From a virus, in IMG/VR virus record IMGVR_UViG_3300032080_000013, positions 1-40,306 of that record: 40,306 nt of DNA; one strand, 5' to 3'. A model generated the notes under the pieces. That model saw only the letters and a list, made by a program, of their open reading frames with translations. It was not told the DNA's origin and searched no databases. Of the stretch, positions 22,481 to 28,467 are shown in pieces; the stretch's first letter is position 1; each line of letters starts with the position of its first letter. The translations under genes were made by a program, and so were the position numbers.

Positions 22481-22629
22481 AGATCGTCTCCAGACATGAT
22501 GGCGTAAGCGATTACCGCCAGACACAGGACGGTGATGGACACGCCATGAAAACCGTAGGCCTTACCCATCAAATAGCTCAGCACAGAGACGGCGACGATT
22601 TGCATCATGCGGCGAAGACCGTTGTTCAT
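22477..22629 (-). CDS. Small two-span membrane protein, 50 aa
   Basis: MNNGLRRMMQIVAVSVLSYLMGKAYGFHGVSITVLCLAVIAYAIMSGDDL has two hydrophobic segments (about residues 8-21 and 30-45) joined by a short turn. The ATG overlaps the preceding stop as TGATG and a GGGAGGGG site lies upstream. Unknown role. Confidence 0.65.
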   Translation of the reverse strand: MNNGLRRMMQIVAVSVLSYLMGKAYGFHGVSITVLCLAVIAYAIMSGDDL

Positions 22630-22895
22630 CACAGCCCCTCCCGGATTTTGCTGTCCGACACGTCCTCCAGCACAGACACCGCGCTCGACAGCAAGTCCGA
22701 CACGCTCACCGCATGGTCCGTGTGCTTCCAGTTGCAGTTGTCCAGCATGTAGCGGATCTCGTTGATGAGGAACGCACAGGTGCGCTCGTTGGGCTGCAGG
22801 CGAGCCATCTTGCGGACGACTTCCATCGCTGGCATCGCTGCCTCTACAGAGGCGCGGTCTGCGCTCTCGAATGCCTCTACTTCTGCGTGTTCCAT
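22629..22895 (-). CDS. First gene of the early leftward operon, 88 aa hypothetical
   Basis: The ATG at 22895 has a GGAG site at six bases. The protein (MEHAEVEAFESADRASVEAAMPAMEVVRKMARLQPNERTCAFLINEIRYMLDNCNWKHTDHAVSVSDLLSSAVSVLEDV) is helical and acidic, with C52-like and C67-like cysteines but no metal motif. A small unknown domain. It is the promoter-proximal gene, transcribed from 22927-22955. Confidence 0.7.
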   Translation of the reverse strand: MEHAEVEAFESADRASVEAAMPAMEVVRKMARLQPNERTCAFLINEIRYMLDNCNWKHTDHAVSVSDLLSSAVSVLEDVSDSKIREGL

Positions 22896-22926
22896 GTGAT
22901 TCTCCGGTTGGTTGGTGTGTGTAGCT

Positions 22927-22955
22927 AATGTAGCGCCTCTGATTTGCCACCGCAA
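22927..22955 (-). promoter_or_regulatory. Early leftward promoter
   Basis: On the minus strand TTGCGG (22950-22955), a 17-base spacer and TACATT (22927-22932). It gives a leader of about 25 bases before the ATG at 22895. It sits back to back with the rightward promoter, as in lambdoid control regions. Confidence 0.55.
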
Positions 22956-22986
22956 CACCCAAATTCTATTTCCCTCACAACTACTC

Positions 22987-23003
22987 GACTACTCTTGCTA
23001 GTC
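22987..23003. promoter_or_regulatory. 17-bp operator-like inverted repeat
   Basis: GACTA at 22987-22991 and TAGTC at 22999-23003 form a 17-bp dyad, the usual size of lambdoid operators. It overlaps the -35 box of the rightward promoter. ACTACTC is also directly repeated just upstream at a 9-bp period. A binding site for the HTH protein next to it is inferred. Confidence 0.45.
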
Positions 23004-23023
23004 CTTTGGTGCTAGGTTAGGAT
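22995..23023 (+). promoter_or_regulatory. Early rightward promoter
   Basis: TTGCTA (22995-23000), a 17-base spacer and TAGGAT (23018-23023) on the plus strand, leading to the HTH gene at 23053 after a leader of about 23 bases. Moderate hexamers; position between divergent operons supports the call. Confidence 0.5.
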
Positions 23024-23052
23024 TCGTTGTCGCATATCAACCAAGGAACCAC

Positions 23053-23265
23053 ATGGACATCAAAACCCTCATCAACCAACTGGTTGCCTGGAAAGTCACG
23101 CAGGCAACCATCGGCAAATCCATCGGCGTGTCGCAGACAACCGTGAGCAAGATACACCGGGGCGTCCAAGACGACATCGGGTATCGCCACTACCTCAAGC
23201 TGGTGGATCTGCACAAGGACACGAAGCGGTGCGCTGATCGCAAGGCCAAGAAGGTGCCAGCATGA
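23053..23265 (+). CDS. Cro-like HTH regulator, 70 aa
   Basis: MDIKTLINQLVAWKVTQATIGKSIGVSQTTVSKIHRGVQDDIGYRHYLKLVDLH carries a Cro/C1-type HTH (TQATIGKSIGVSQTTVSKIHRG, about residues 16-37). An AAGGA site lies upstream. It is the first gene rightward from the divergent control region and may repress both early promoters through the 17-bp dyad. It has Cro size; no partner repressor of CI type is seen, so whether it supports lysogeny is doubtful. The C-terminus is basic. Confidence 0.82.
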   Translation: MDIKTLINQLVAWKVTQATIGKSIGVSQTTVSKIHRGVQDDIGYRHYLKLVDLHKDTKRCADRKAKKVPA

Positions 23266-23345
23266 ACCCCACCGGCTACCTCCTCGTCCTTCTGTCTGCC
23301 GCTCTGGCGGCTCTGGTCATCATTTACTACCGGAGCGCACTGTGA
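23262..23345 (+). CDS. 27-residue membrane peptide
   Basis: The ATG overlaps the HTH gene stop (ATGA). MNPTGYLLVLLSAALAALVI plus IYYRSAL is one hydrophobic span with a basic end. Its stop overlaps the next start (GTGA). Coupling and membrane profile support expression. Unknown function. Confidence 0.55.
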   Translation: MNPTGYLLVLLSAALAALVIIYYRSAL

Positions 23346-23479
23346 CCCTCTCCCACGCCATCCCTACCCTTCCCTACATCACAGGGGGAATCGTTGCCCT
23401 GTGCCTGCTCTGCGCCTACCTAGACCCGTTTCCTACTGAGGAGCCAGAGGCTTTGCAGTTGGGTGAGGGGTGGCTGTGA
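23342..23479 (+). CDS. 45-residue membrane protein
   Basis: GTG start at 23342 overlaps the preceding stop. The product (VTLSHAIPTLPYITGGIVALCLLCAYLDPFPTEEPEALQLGEGWL) has one span (about residues 11-27) and an acidic tail. The next gene begins inside its last codons as GTGA. No family recognised. Confidence 0.55.
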   Translation: MTLSHAIPTLPYITGGIVALCLLCAYLDPFPTEEPEALQLGEGWL

Positions 23480-23760
23480 ATACGCGCAAGCAAGTTAATC
23501 TGATGGTCGGCGATCTGCGAAGGCTTGGCGCCGTCAGCATGCCCTCGTTTGACGACATTGAGGCCAGCTACCAGACGTTTTTAGACGAAAACAGCTTGAT
23601 TCATAGCGCCGACATTAGAAAGGCTTACCTCGAAGGCGTCAGCTACGGAGTAAACACGGGAGCCAAGGTGATGCAAGACATACATCAAGTCCATGCTCAA
23701 CAAGTCCCTGTTGCCCAAGTCAAAAGCAGCCTGCTCAATCTGTGGGGATTACTCGCATGA
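23476..23760 (+). CDS. Hypothetical early protein, 94 aa
   Basis: GTG at 23476 overlaps the previous stop and has a GAGGGG site at five bases; a GTG two codons upstream is an alternative. VNTRKQVNLMVGDLRRLGAVSMPSFDDIEASYQTFLDENSLIHSADIRKAYLEGVSYGVNTGAKVMQD is mostly helical and soluble. Unknown function. Confidence 0.68.
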   Translation: MNTRKQVNLMVGDLRRLGAVSMPSFDDIEASYQTFLDENSLIHSADIRKAYLEGVSYGVNTGAKVMQDIHQVHAQQVPVAQVKSSLLNLWGLLA

Positions 23761-23960
23761 ACCCCTTTTCCCCTGACTGGAAGTCCGGCATCACCATCGC
23801 CCCCAGCCTCCAGAAGAAATATCGAATCAGAGGCTTGGTCCCCGTCCAGCGTCAACCCAACGCCATCACCATCATTCCCCGGACCAAGGCTGTAGAGGAC
23901 AGGGATCGGCGGGATGCCATGAAGCGCACTATCAACACACCCACCGGAGAACCCCAATGA
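23757..23960 (+). CDS. Hypothetical basic protein, 67 aa
   Basis: ATG at 23757 overlaps the previous stop (ATGA). MNPFSPDWKSGITIAPSLQKKYRIRGLVPVQRQPNAITIIPRTKAVEDRDRRDAMKRTINTPTGEPQ is basic, with beta strands then a charged helix. Its stop overlaps the next ORF. Unknown; nucleic-acid binding possible. Confidence 0.63.
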   Translation: MNPFSPDWKSGITIAPSLQKKYRIRGLVPVQRQPNAITIIPRTKAVEDRDRRDAMKRTINTPTGEPQ

Positions 23961-24067
23961 TCCGCCGCCACATAGACGATGCCCTGCTGTGCGTGATCGC
24001 TGTGGTGGTTTACCTGTGGTTGTGCTTGTGGAAGGTTGACACCTCACCTCCTGTAGATAGAATGTAG
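23957..24067 (+). CDS. 36-residue membrane peptide
   Basis: ATG at 23957 overlaps the previous stop (ATGA). MIRRHIDDALLCVIAVVVYL plus a WLCLWK end is a single span with three cysteines; the tail is DTSPPVDRM. The promoter for the replication genes lies inside its last codons. Unknown function. Confidence 0.52.
   Translation: MIRRHIDDALLCVIAVVVYLWLCLWKVDTSPPVDRM
24036..24063 (+). promoter_or_regulatory. Promoter for the replication genes
   Basis: A perfect -35 TTGACA (24036-24041), 16 bases and TAGAAT (24058-24063). Transcription would begin near 24070, just before the initiator ATG at 24089. GTAGA motifs cluster on the -10 region (24053, 24064), hinting at autoregulation by the initiator. 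Confidence 0.6.
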
Positions 24068-24076
24068 ATTCACTTT

Positions 24077-24087
24077 TCTACAGTAGA
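24077..24087. promoter_or_regulatory. Palindrome TCTAC-N-GTAGA at the initiator start
   Basis: A perfect 11-bp dyad lies between the predicted transcription start and the initiator ATG. The same dyad (with C in the centre) recurs at 24470-24480 inside the initiator gene. A shared binding protein, probably the initiator itself, is inferred. Confidence 0.5.
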
Positions 24088-24088
24088 T

Positions 24089-24862
24089 ATGAGCATCACT
24101 TTCACCAAGCTCTTTTCGAGCATCACGGAGTCAACGGTCTGGTGTGAGCCAGATCGAACCCGACTCGTCTGGATCTGCATGCTTGCCATGGCAGATCGAA
24201 ACGGCAGGGTCTGGGCATCCATTCCCGGCCTTGCCAATCGGGCGCGCGTTCCTCTGGAGGACGCAAAGCTTGCCATCGAGACTTTCCTTGGCCCAGACGA
24301 GTACAGCCGCACCCCGGACAACGAGGGGCGGCGCATTGAGCCCATCGACGGAGGCTGGCGGCTCCTCAACCACGAGAAGTACCGCTCCATCCGCGACGAG
24401 GAGACGACCAAGGAGGCCAAGCGCAACTACATCAACAAGCGTCGAGCCGCCGAGAGGGAGGCAAAGTCATCTACCGTAGAACCAGTGTCGAACACTGTAG
24501 AACAAGGTAGAGACAATGCAGAGGCAGATACAGATACAGAAGCAAGGGGAGGGGAGCGCATCGTAGATGCTTGCCCCCATTCCGCCATCGTTGATCTGTT
24601 TCATGAAAGATTGCCCACTGCTCGACAAGTGAGAGCGTGGACGCCAGCGCGTCAGCAGGCCTTGCGGGCTCGATGGCGTGAAGACAAGAGCCGTCAGAAC
24701 TTGGAGTGGTGGGGTGAGTTCTTCGACTACATCGCACGCTCAGACTTTTTGAGCGGCCGTTCTGTTGCGAGGCAAGGGGCTAAACCTTTCGAGGTGTCGA
24801 TGGACTGGCTTTGCAAGCAGGAGAATTTTGTGAAGGTCTTGGAAGGCGCTTATGAAAACTGA
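24089..24862 (+). CDS. Phage replication initiator (O/DnaD-like), 257 aa
   Basis: The N-terminal domain (SITESTVWCEPDRTRLVWICMLAMADRNGRVWASIPGLANRARVPLEDAKLAIETFLGPDEYS, about residues 12-75) is a winged-helix found in many lambdoid initiators. After a basic helix comes a disordered acidic linker (about 125-160) encoded by repeat-rich DNA. A C-terminal helical domain (VRAWTPARQQALRARWREDK...FDYIARSDFLSG) follows; it is the helicase-loading type. It overlaps the helicase gene by 11 bases. Lambda O has the same plan, with the origin inside the gene. Confidence 0.82.
   Translation: MSITFTKLFSSITESTVWCEPDRTRLVWICMLAMADRNGRVWASIPGLANRARVPLEDAKLAIETFLGPDEYSRTPDNEGRRIEPIDGGWRLLNHEKYRSIRDEETTKEAKRNYINKRRAAEREAKSSTVEPVSNTVEQGRDNAEADTDTEARGGERIVDACPHSAIVDLFHERLPTARQVRAWTPARQQALRARWREDKSRQNLEWWGEFFDYIARSDFLSGRSVARQGAKPFEVSMDWLCKQENFVKVLEGAYEN
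24470..24513. repeat. Phased GTAGA repeats inside the initiator gene (candidate origin)
   Basis: GTAGA units lie at 24476-24480, 24497-24501 and 24507-24511, that is 21 and 10 bp apart, so they face one side of the helix. The first belongs to a TCTAC-N-GTAGA dyad. A more A-rich stretch follows (24515-24545). This is the place and style of lambdoid origins within the O gene. Function is inferred. Confidence 0.5.
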
Positions 24863-26216
24863 GGCGCCAACCCCCCTCAAGTACGCAACGCTGTCCAGCG
24901 AGGAAGCGGAACAGTTTCTCTTGAGCATGATGTACCGGCACCCCTATATGCTCGACAAGATCGAGTTTCTGGAGCCGGAGCATTTTTCAAAGGACTATAC
25001 ACGGGTTATCTTTGTCGAACTTCGGCGGCAACTGATCGACGGCAAACCTGTTGACTTGCTGACTCTGCGTGAACGGACGAACAACGTTGTCCCGCTGGAT
25101 GAGTTGCAAGACATCGTTGAGTGTGCAGCAGGGTACGCCGTAGGGTCTGAGCGACTGGCCCGCACCATCGTTGAAAAGCACAGCGCACGCAAGCTCCAGC
25201 AGACAGCCGAGAAGATCACGGCGCTTGCTTTCGAGATGGGGCCGATCAATGACCGCATCGACCGTGCTGTGTCCGCCCTGTCGAGCCTTGAGACGGTCGA
25301 AGACTCCGACGAGTGGGTAGATGCCTACTCTGCCGCTCTGAGGCACACAGAGGTCCTAGAGCGGCGCGAATCAGGCGAAGACCGGGGCATCACGACTGGC
25401 CTCCTTGATTTGGACGAAATGCTAGATGGCGGAATGCAGCCGGGCAACCTCGTGGTGCTCGGTGCGCGCCCGTCGATGGGAAAGACTGCCATAGCCCTCA
25501 CCATCGCTCTGCACGTCGCTCAGGACTATCCGGTGGGCTTCTTGAGCATGGAAATGTCTGAAGCCGACATCATGGACCGGCAGACGGCCGTGCTTGGCCA
25601 ACTGTCGATGAGTGCCATCAAGCGCCCCAAGAAGGGGCTTGACTTCGGGCAGGTGCTGGAGTCGGTTGAGCGCGCCAAGACGCGCAAATTCTTTTTCTCG
25701 GACAAGGGTGGGCTGAACATTCTTCAAGTTCGAGCCAAGGCGCGAGCCCTCAAGCGTCGTAGCGGCCTGAGCGTGCTTGTCGTGGACTACATCGGCCTAA
25801 TGGCTGGCCTTGACCCCCGCCAGTCTCGCGCTTACCAGATCGAGGAAATCAGCCGAGGCCTCAAGACGCTGGCGAAAGAGCTTGGCATTGTGGTTCTGTG
25901 TTTGGCACAGGTGAACCGTGGGGCTACGGAACGCGCAAGTCAGATCCCAGGCTTGAGCGACCTCCGAGACTCAGGCGCCATCGAGCAAGACGCGGACGTG
26001 GTCGGCTTCATTCATCGCCCCATCATGGTTGATCCCAATCTGACCGAGCAACAGAACTACGGGTTGCTTCGCATCGCCAAGAACCGACAAGGCCGCTGCG
26101 GAGACATTCACCTCTATTACGAGGGAGAACAGACCCGGTTTAGCGCATGGGGTGGCCCTCCTCCGTCTGCTAGCAAGTCAAATCAACCAGCATCGAAAGG
26201 CTTCAATCGTGAGTAA
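24852..26216 (+). CDS. DnaB-like replicative helicase, 454 aa
   Basis: The N-terminal domain (SSEEAEQFLLSMMYRHPYMLDKIEFLEPEHFSKDYTRVIFVELRRQL) and the RecA-like motor (TTGLLDLDEMLDGGMQPGNLVVLGARPSMGKTAIALTIALHVA, Walker A at residues 204-212) match DnaB. Walker B is in SVLVVDYIGLM, followed by EEISRGLKTLAKELGIVVLCLAQVNR and the DLRDSGAIEQDADVV motif. It unwinds DNA at the fork. Having its own helicase makes the phage less dependent on host DnaB. The start overlaps the initiator gene. Confidence 0.93.
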   Translation: MKTEAPTPLKYATLSSEEAEQFLLSMMYRHPYMLDKIEFLEPEHFSKDYTRVIFVELRRQLIDGKPVDLLTLRERTNNVVPLDELQDIVECAAGYAVGSERLARTIVEKHSARKLQQTAEKITALAFEMGPINDRIDRAVSALSSLETVEDSDEWVDAYSAALRHTEVLERRESGEDRGITTGLLDLDEMLDGGMQPGNLVVLGARPSMGKTAIALTIALHVAQDYPVGFLSMEMSEADIMDRQTAVLGQLSMSAIKRPKKGLDFGQVLESVERAKTRKFFFSDKGGLNILQVRAKARALKRRSGLSVLVVDYIGLMAGLDPRQSRAYQIEEISRGLKTLAKELGIVVLCLAQVNRGATERASQIPGLSDLRDSGAIEQDADVVGFIHRPIMVDPNLTEQQNYGLLRIAKNRQGRCGDIHLYYEGEQTRFSAWGGPPPSASKSNQPASKGFNRE

Positions 26217-26424
26217 CACCAAGACCTACGCCCTCCTCTGGAGCAAGAAATCCAACGGTCTGCACATTGAGCCGTTGGAATCAACCATTGCCGCAGGACT
26301 GAACGCCATGGTTCAGAACCGGACGACCGACTACGTCTTGCTGGCCGTGGGCGAGAAAGAGGACATGCACGCGAAGGCGGACGCCATCCGGCCCGAACTA
26401 CTGAAGCGGTCCAAGGCTATCTGA
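26209..26424 (+). CDS. Hypothetical protein, 71 aa
   Basis: The GTG at 26209 overlaps the helicase end by eight bases and has an AAAGG site. VSNTKTYALLWSKKSNGLHIEPLESTIAAGLNAMVQNRTTDYVLLAVGEKEDMHAKADAIRPELLKRSKAI is a compact alpha/beta protein. No family recognised. The following 88 bases to the next gene hold no clear element. Confidence 0.7.
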   Translation: MSNTKTYALLWSKKSNGLHIEPLESTIAAGLNAMVQNRTTDYVLLAVGEKEDMHAKADAIRPELLKRSKAI

Positions 26425-26512
26425 TCCAGTAGCGCGATTAATAAAGACAATGATGCGAGATATGCAAATGCATGCACAATCAAGGCTCACAACAACCCAA
26501 CCCGGAGAAATC

Positions 26513-26629
26513 ATGAACCCTGACCTGCAAGACTTCCTACAGAACGTGGTGGTCGATCACATCGACGGCGTGATGGCTGAGCTGCTGATTCATCAGTACT
26601 TCACCAAGCAAGCAATGGATCTGCTGTGA
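26513..26629 (+). CDS. 38-residue acidic helical peptide
   Basis: A GGAG site lies six bases before the ATG. MNPDLQDFLQNVVVDHIDGV plus MAELLIHQYFTKQAMDLL is one amphipathic helical pair. The stop overlaps the next GTG (GTGA). Unknown. Confidence 0.58.
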   Translation: MNPDLQDFLQNVVVDHIDGVMAELLIHQYFTKQAMDLL

Positions 26630-26907
26630 ACACAAAGCACACGCTTGGCCCGTGGTCACTTGATGACTACCGCAACATCGTGGGTCTTAACGGCGAAATC
26701 GTTAAGGTGCAAGGAATGTCGCTTTCATCCGGTAACGTTGCCAGAGCAAATGCCCGTCTGATTGTTGCTGCCCCTGATCTGCTTGCTGCGCTTGAGGTTG
26801 TCGTTGCCGACTGGACGGCTCAGTTTGAGCGCAACGGCCATCAGGCGCCGGCATGGTGCAAGCAGGCGCGTGACGCCATCGCCAAAGCCACAGGGGAAGC
26901 CTCGTGA
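26626..26907 (+). CDS. Hypothetical phage protein (HTLGPW/NARLIVAAPDLLAAL family), 93 aa
   Basis: The GTG start overlaps the previous stop. The pattern KHTLGPWSLDD...VARANARLIVAAPDLLAALE is a widespread small phage protein block of unknown function. A helical C-terminus follows. The next gene starts in its last codons as GTGA. Confidence 0.8.
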   Translation: MNTKHTLGPWSLDDYRNIVGLNGEIVKVQGMSLSSGNVARANARLIVAAPDLLAALEVVVADWTAQFERNGHQAPAWCKQARDAIAKATGEAS

Positions 26908-27056
26908 TCCCTCCCGCAGCAATGAAGCCCAACCGCACAGAGGTTGGCTACTACATGCGACTGTCTGCCGAAGACAAGGCGCTCCTGCTCAAGATGGGCG
27001 GAGTTCGCTGGGTCCGTCGGTGTCTTGAACTTGTTCGTAACGGAGAAACGAAATGA
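26904..27056 (+). CDS. Hypothetical protein, 50 aa
   Basis: GTG overlaps the previous stop (GTGA); an internal ATG six codons later is an alternative. The text MKPNRTEVGYYMRLSAEDKALLLKMGGVRWVRRCLELVRNGETK resembles short phage ribbon-helix-like or helical DNA-binding peptides with a basic WVRR. The stop overlaps the next ATG. Confidence 0.6.
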   Translation: MIPPAAMKPNRTEVGYYMRLSAEDKALLLKMGGVRWVRRCLELVRNGETK

Positions 27057-27229
27057 CCGCAAAAACTGGATTTCTGGCTGAGAGCAGCCGTCAGCCCCGC
27101 ATCGACTTCAGCAAGCCGCTGTCCGAGCAATTCCCGATCACATGGAAAGACGCACGACCCGCTGCGTACTGGATCGGCGGCATCGTGGCTGCTGTGGTGT
27201 TTGGCCTTTATCTGGCAAAGGTGCTGTGA
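27053..27229 (+). CDS. Small C-terminal-anchored membrane protein, 58 aa
   Basis: ATG overlaps the previous stop (ATGA). A polar N-terminal part (MTAKTGFLAESSRQPRIDFSKPLSEQFPITWKDARPA) precedes one span (YWIGGIVAAVVFGLYLAKVL). Its stop overlaps the next start as TGATG. Function unknown. Confidence 0.63.
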   Translation: MTAKTGFLAESSRQPRIDFSKPLSEQFPITWKDARPAAYWIGGIVAAVVFGLYLAKVL

Positions 27230-27828
27230 TGACCACCCCCGCAGCAAGTAGAGCGGCCACCCCGAGCGACGAGCAGATCATGGACGCGATCCGCGATCTT
27301 GCAGCAGACGGTGGGCGCTGGCCGAGCGATTGGATCTCGGCTGTGCGCCGAGGTCTTGCCCTGGCACAGCCGGCGAGCCCCGCCCCGCTGACGGACGTCA
27401 TGGTCGATATGGTGCCTCCGGCCACGTCGCGGGACCGATGGATGTATGAGCAGGGGCGGCTCGCCGAGCGTGACTCACGCACCCCCAAGGCCGCTGCTCT
27501 TGCCTCCCCGCAGGTAGCTCCAGCCCCAGATCGCCAAGAGATCGATGCCGCGCTGCACTACGTTGACGATTTCATCGCGCGCTGCAACGGCGACGACAGA
27601 GGATCGTGCGAGTCCGTCAACGTGCTGCGGCGCGCCCTCGCCGCCCATGTGCAGGTAGCTCCAAATGGGCCGATTGAGCAGTTTCGCGCACTGCTGCGTG
27701 CAGAAGTTGACGCCTCAATCGACGTGTCGGGCGATATTGCTCGCCAGGAAGCAAGCATCGACGAAGCAGACCACCTGCTTTGCAAATTCAACGAACTTTT
27801 CCCGGAGGTGTCCAATGTCCGTGCCTGA
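27229..27828 (+). CDS. Modular accessory protein with QVAP spacers, 199 aa
   Basis: ATG at 27229 overlaps the previous stop. The protein is built of short helical modules separated by the spacer P/V-QVAP (about residues 94-99 and 141-145), encoded by an 11-bp DNA repeat. The first module is TPSDEQIMDAIRDLAADGGRWPSDWISAVRRGLALAQP. The middle (MYEQGRLAERDSR) resembles phage accessory domains. It shares the spacer with the next gene, also 199 residues. Function unknown. Confidence 0.72.
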   Translation: MTTPAASRAATPSDEQIMDAIRDLAADGGRWPSDWISAVRRGLALAQPASPAPLTDVMVDMVPPATSRDRWMYEQGRLAERDSRTPKAAALASPQVAPAPDRQEIDAALHYVDDFIARCNGDDRGSCESVNVLRRALAAHVQVAPNGPIEQFRALLRAEVDASIDVSGDIARQEASIDEADHLLCKFNELFPEVSNVRA

Positions 27829-28179
27829 TTGGATGATCGACACGCCCAGCCCCAGCCTGGACGACATGGCAACGTTGATCCGGCGCTTAGTCCGGGGGCT
27901 TCGCAAAGCCGCGCCCAGCAACGATCTCGCAGATAAAGCGATGGACTACTTAAAGCGCATGGGCTTGGACGCTGACGTGATGAGGGCGGTCGCCACCCCT
28001 GTACAGGTAGCTCCAGCCCCGACAGACATGAGCCAGCTCAAGACGCTCCTGCGCGACTACGTACTTCTCGACGAGCAGCGCGGAGACCTCAAGGATGCGC
28101 TCTACAGCAAGAGCCTCGCACTGCTGGGACGGCTGGGCGTCGATGTCTCCGAGTTCGCCGCCCCTGTGCAGGTAGCTCC
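27511..28179 (+). repeat. Four dispersed copies of CAGGTAGCTCC
   Basis: Identical 11-mers at 27511-27521, 27652-27662, 28004-28014 and 28169-28179, always in the same frame and encoding QVAP between protein modules in two adjacent genes. They look like recombination joints for module shuffling. Confidence 0.85.
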
Positions 28180-28414
28180 GAACCAAGCAGCAGAGGACGC
28201 ACGAGACGCGGCGCGGTATCGGTTCTTGCGCTCGAATCCTTTGGATGGCAAGGAGTGGGACTGGCCGTACATCCATGCGGCCGAGGACGACGGCAAGCAC
28301 TGGGCTTTGACGTTTGAAAACGCCGATGGCGTCATTGATGACGCCATGACCGCGCTCTCCACCTCCGAGGTCGAGCCGACAGAGCCCACCAAAGGAGAGC
28401 AGAGCCAAGACTAG
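27815..28414 (+). CDS. Modular accessory protein with QVAP spacers, 199 aa
   Basis: The ATG at 27815 has a GGAGG site and overlaps the end of the previous gene by 14 bases. Modules: MSVPDWMIDTPSPSLDDMATLIRRLVRGLRKAAPSNDLADKAMDYLKRMGL; then VQVAPAP; a helical unit SQLKTLLRDYVLLDEQRGDLKDALYSKSLALLGRLGV; then VQVAPN; and a final RYRFLRSNPLDGKEWDWPYIHAAEDDGKHWALTFENADGVIDDAM common in phage accessory proteins. Function unknown. Confidence 0.73.
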   Translation: MSVPDWMIDTPSPSLDDMATLIRRLVRGLRKAAPSNDLADKAMDYLKRMGLDADVMRAVATPVQVAPAPTDMSQLKTLLRDYVLLDEQRGDLKDALYSKSLALLGRLGVDVSEFAAPVQVAPNQAAEDARDAARYRFLRSNPLDGKEWDWPYIHAAEDDGKHWALTFENADGVIDDAMTALSTSEVEPTEPTKGEQSQD

Positions 28415-28434
28415 GCTGCTCAGTTTTCAACCGC

Positions 28435-28453
28435 TGCCAGTCGGCTACTGGCA
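28435..28453 (+). promoter_or_regulatory. Seven-bp hairpin before the secreted-protein gene
   Basis: TGCCAGT and ACTGGCA pair perfectly around a five-base loop, 14 bases before the ATG at 28468 and just upstream of its GGAG site. No U run follows, so a terminator is unlikely; it may stabilise the mRNA end or control translation. Confidence 0.4.
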
Positions 28454-28467
28454 ACCTTGGAGAAATC

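Noticed and set aside
27511-28179. The four CAGGTAGCTCC repeats as a CRISPR array
   Set aside because: Repeats are only 11 bp, spacing is irregular (141, 352 and 165 bp) and they lie in coding frames.
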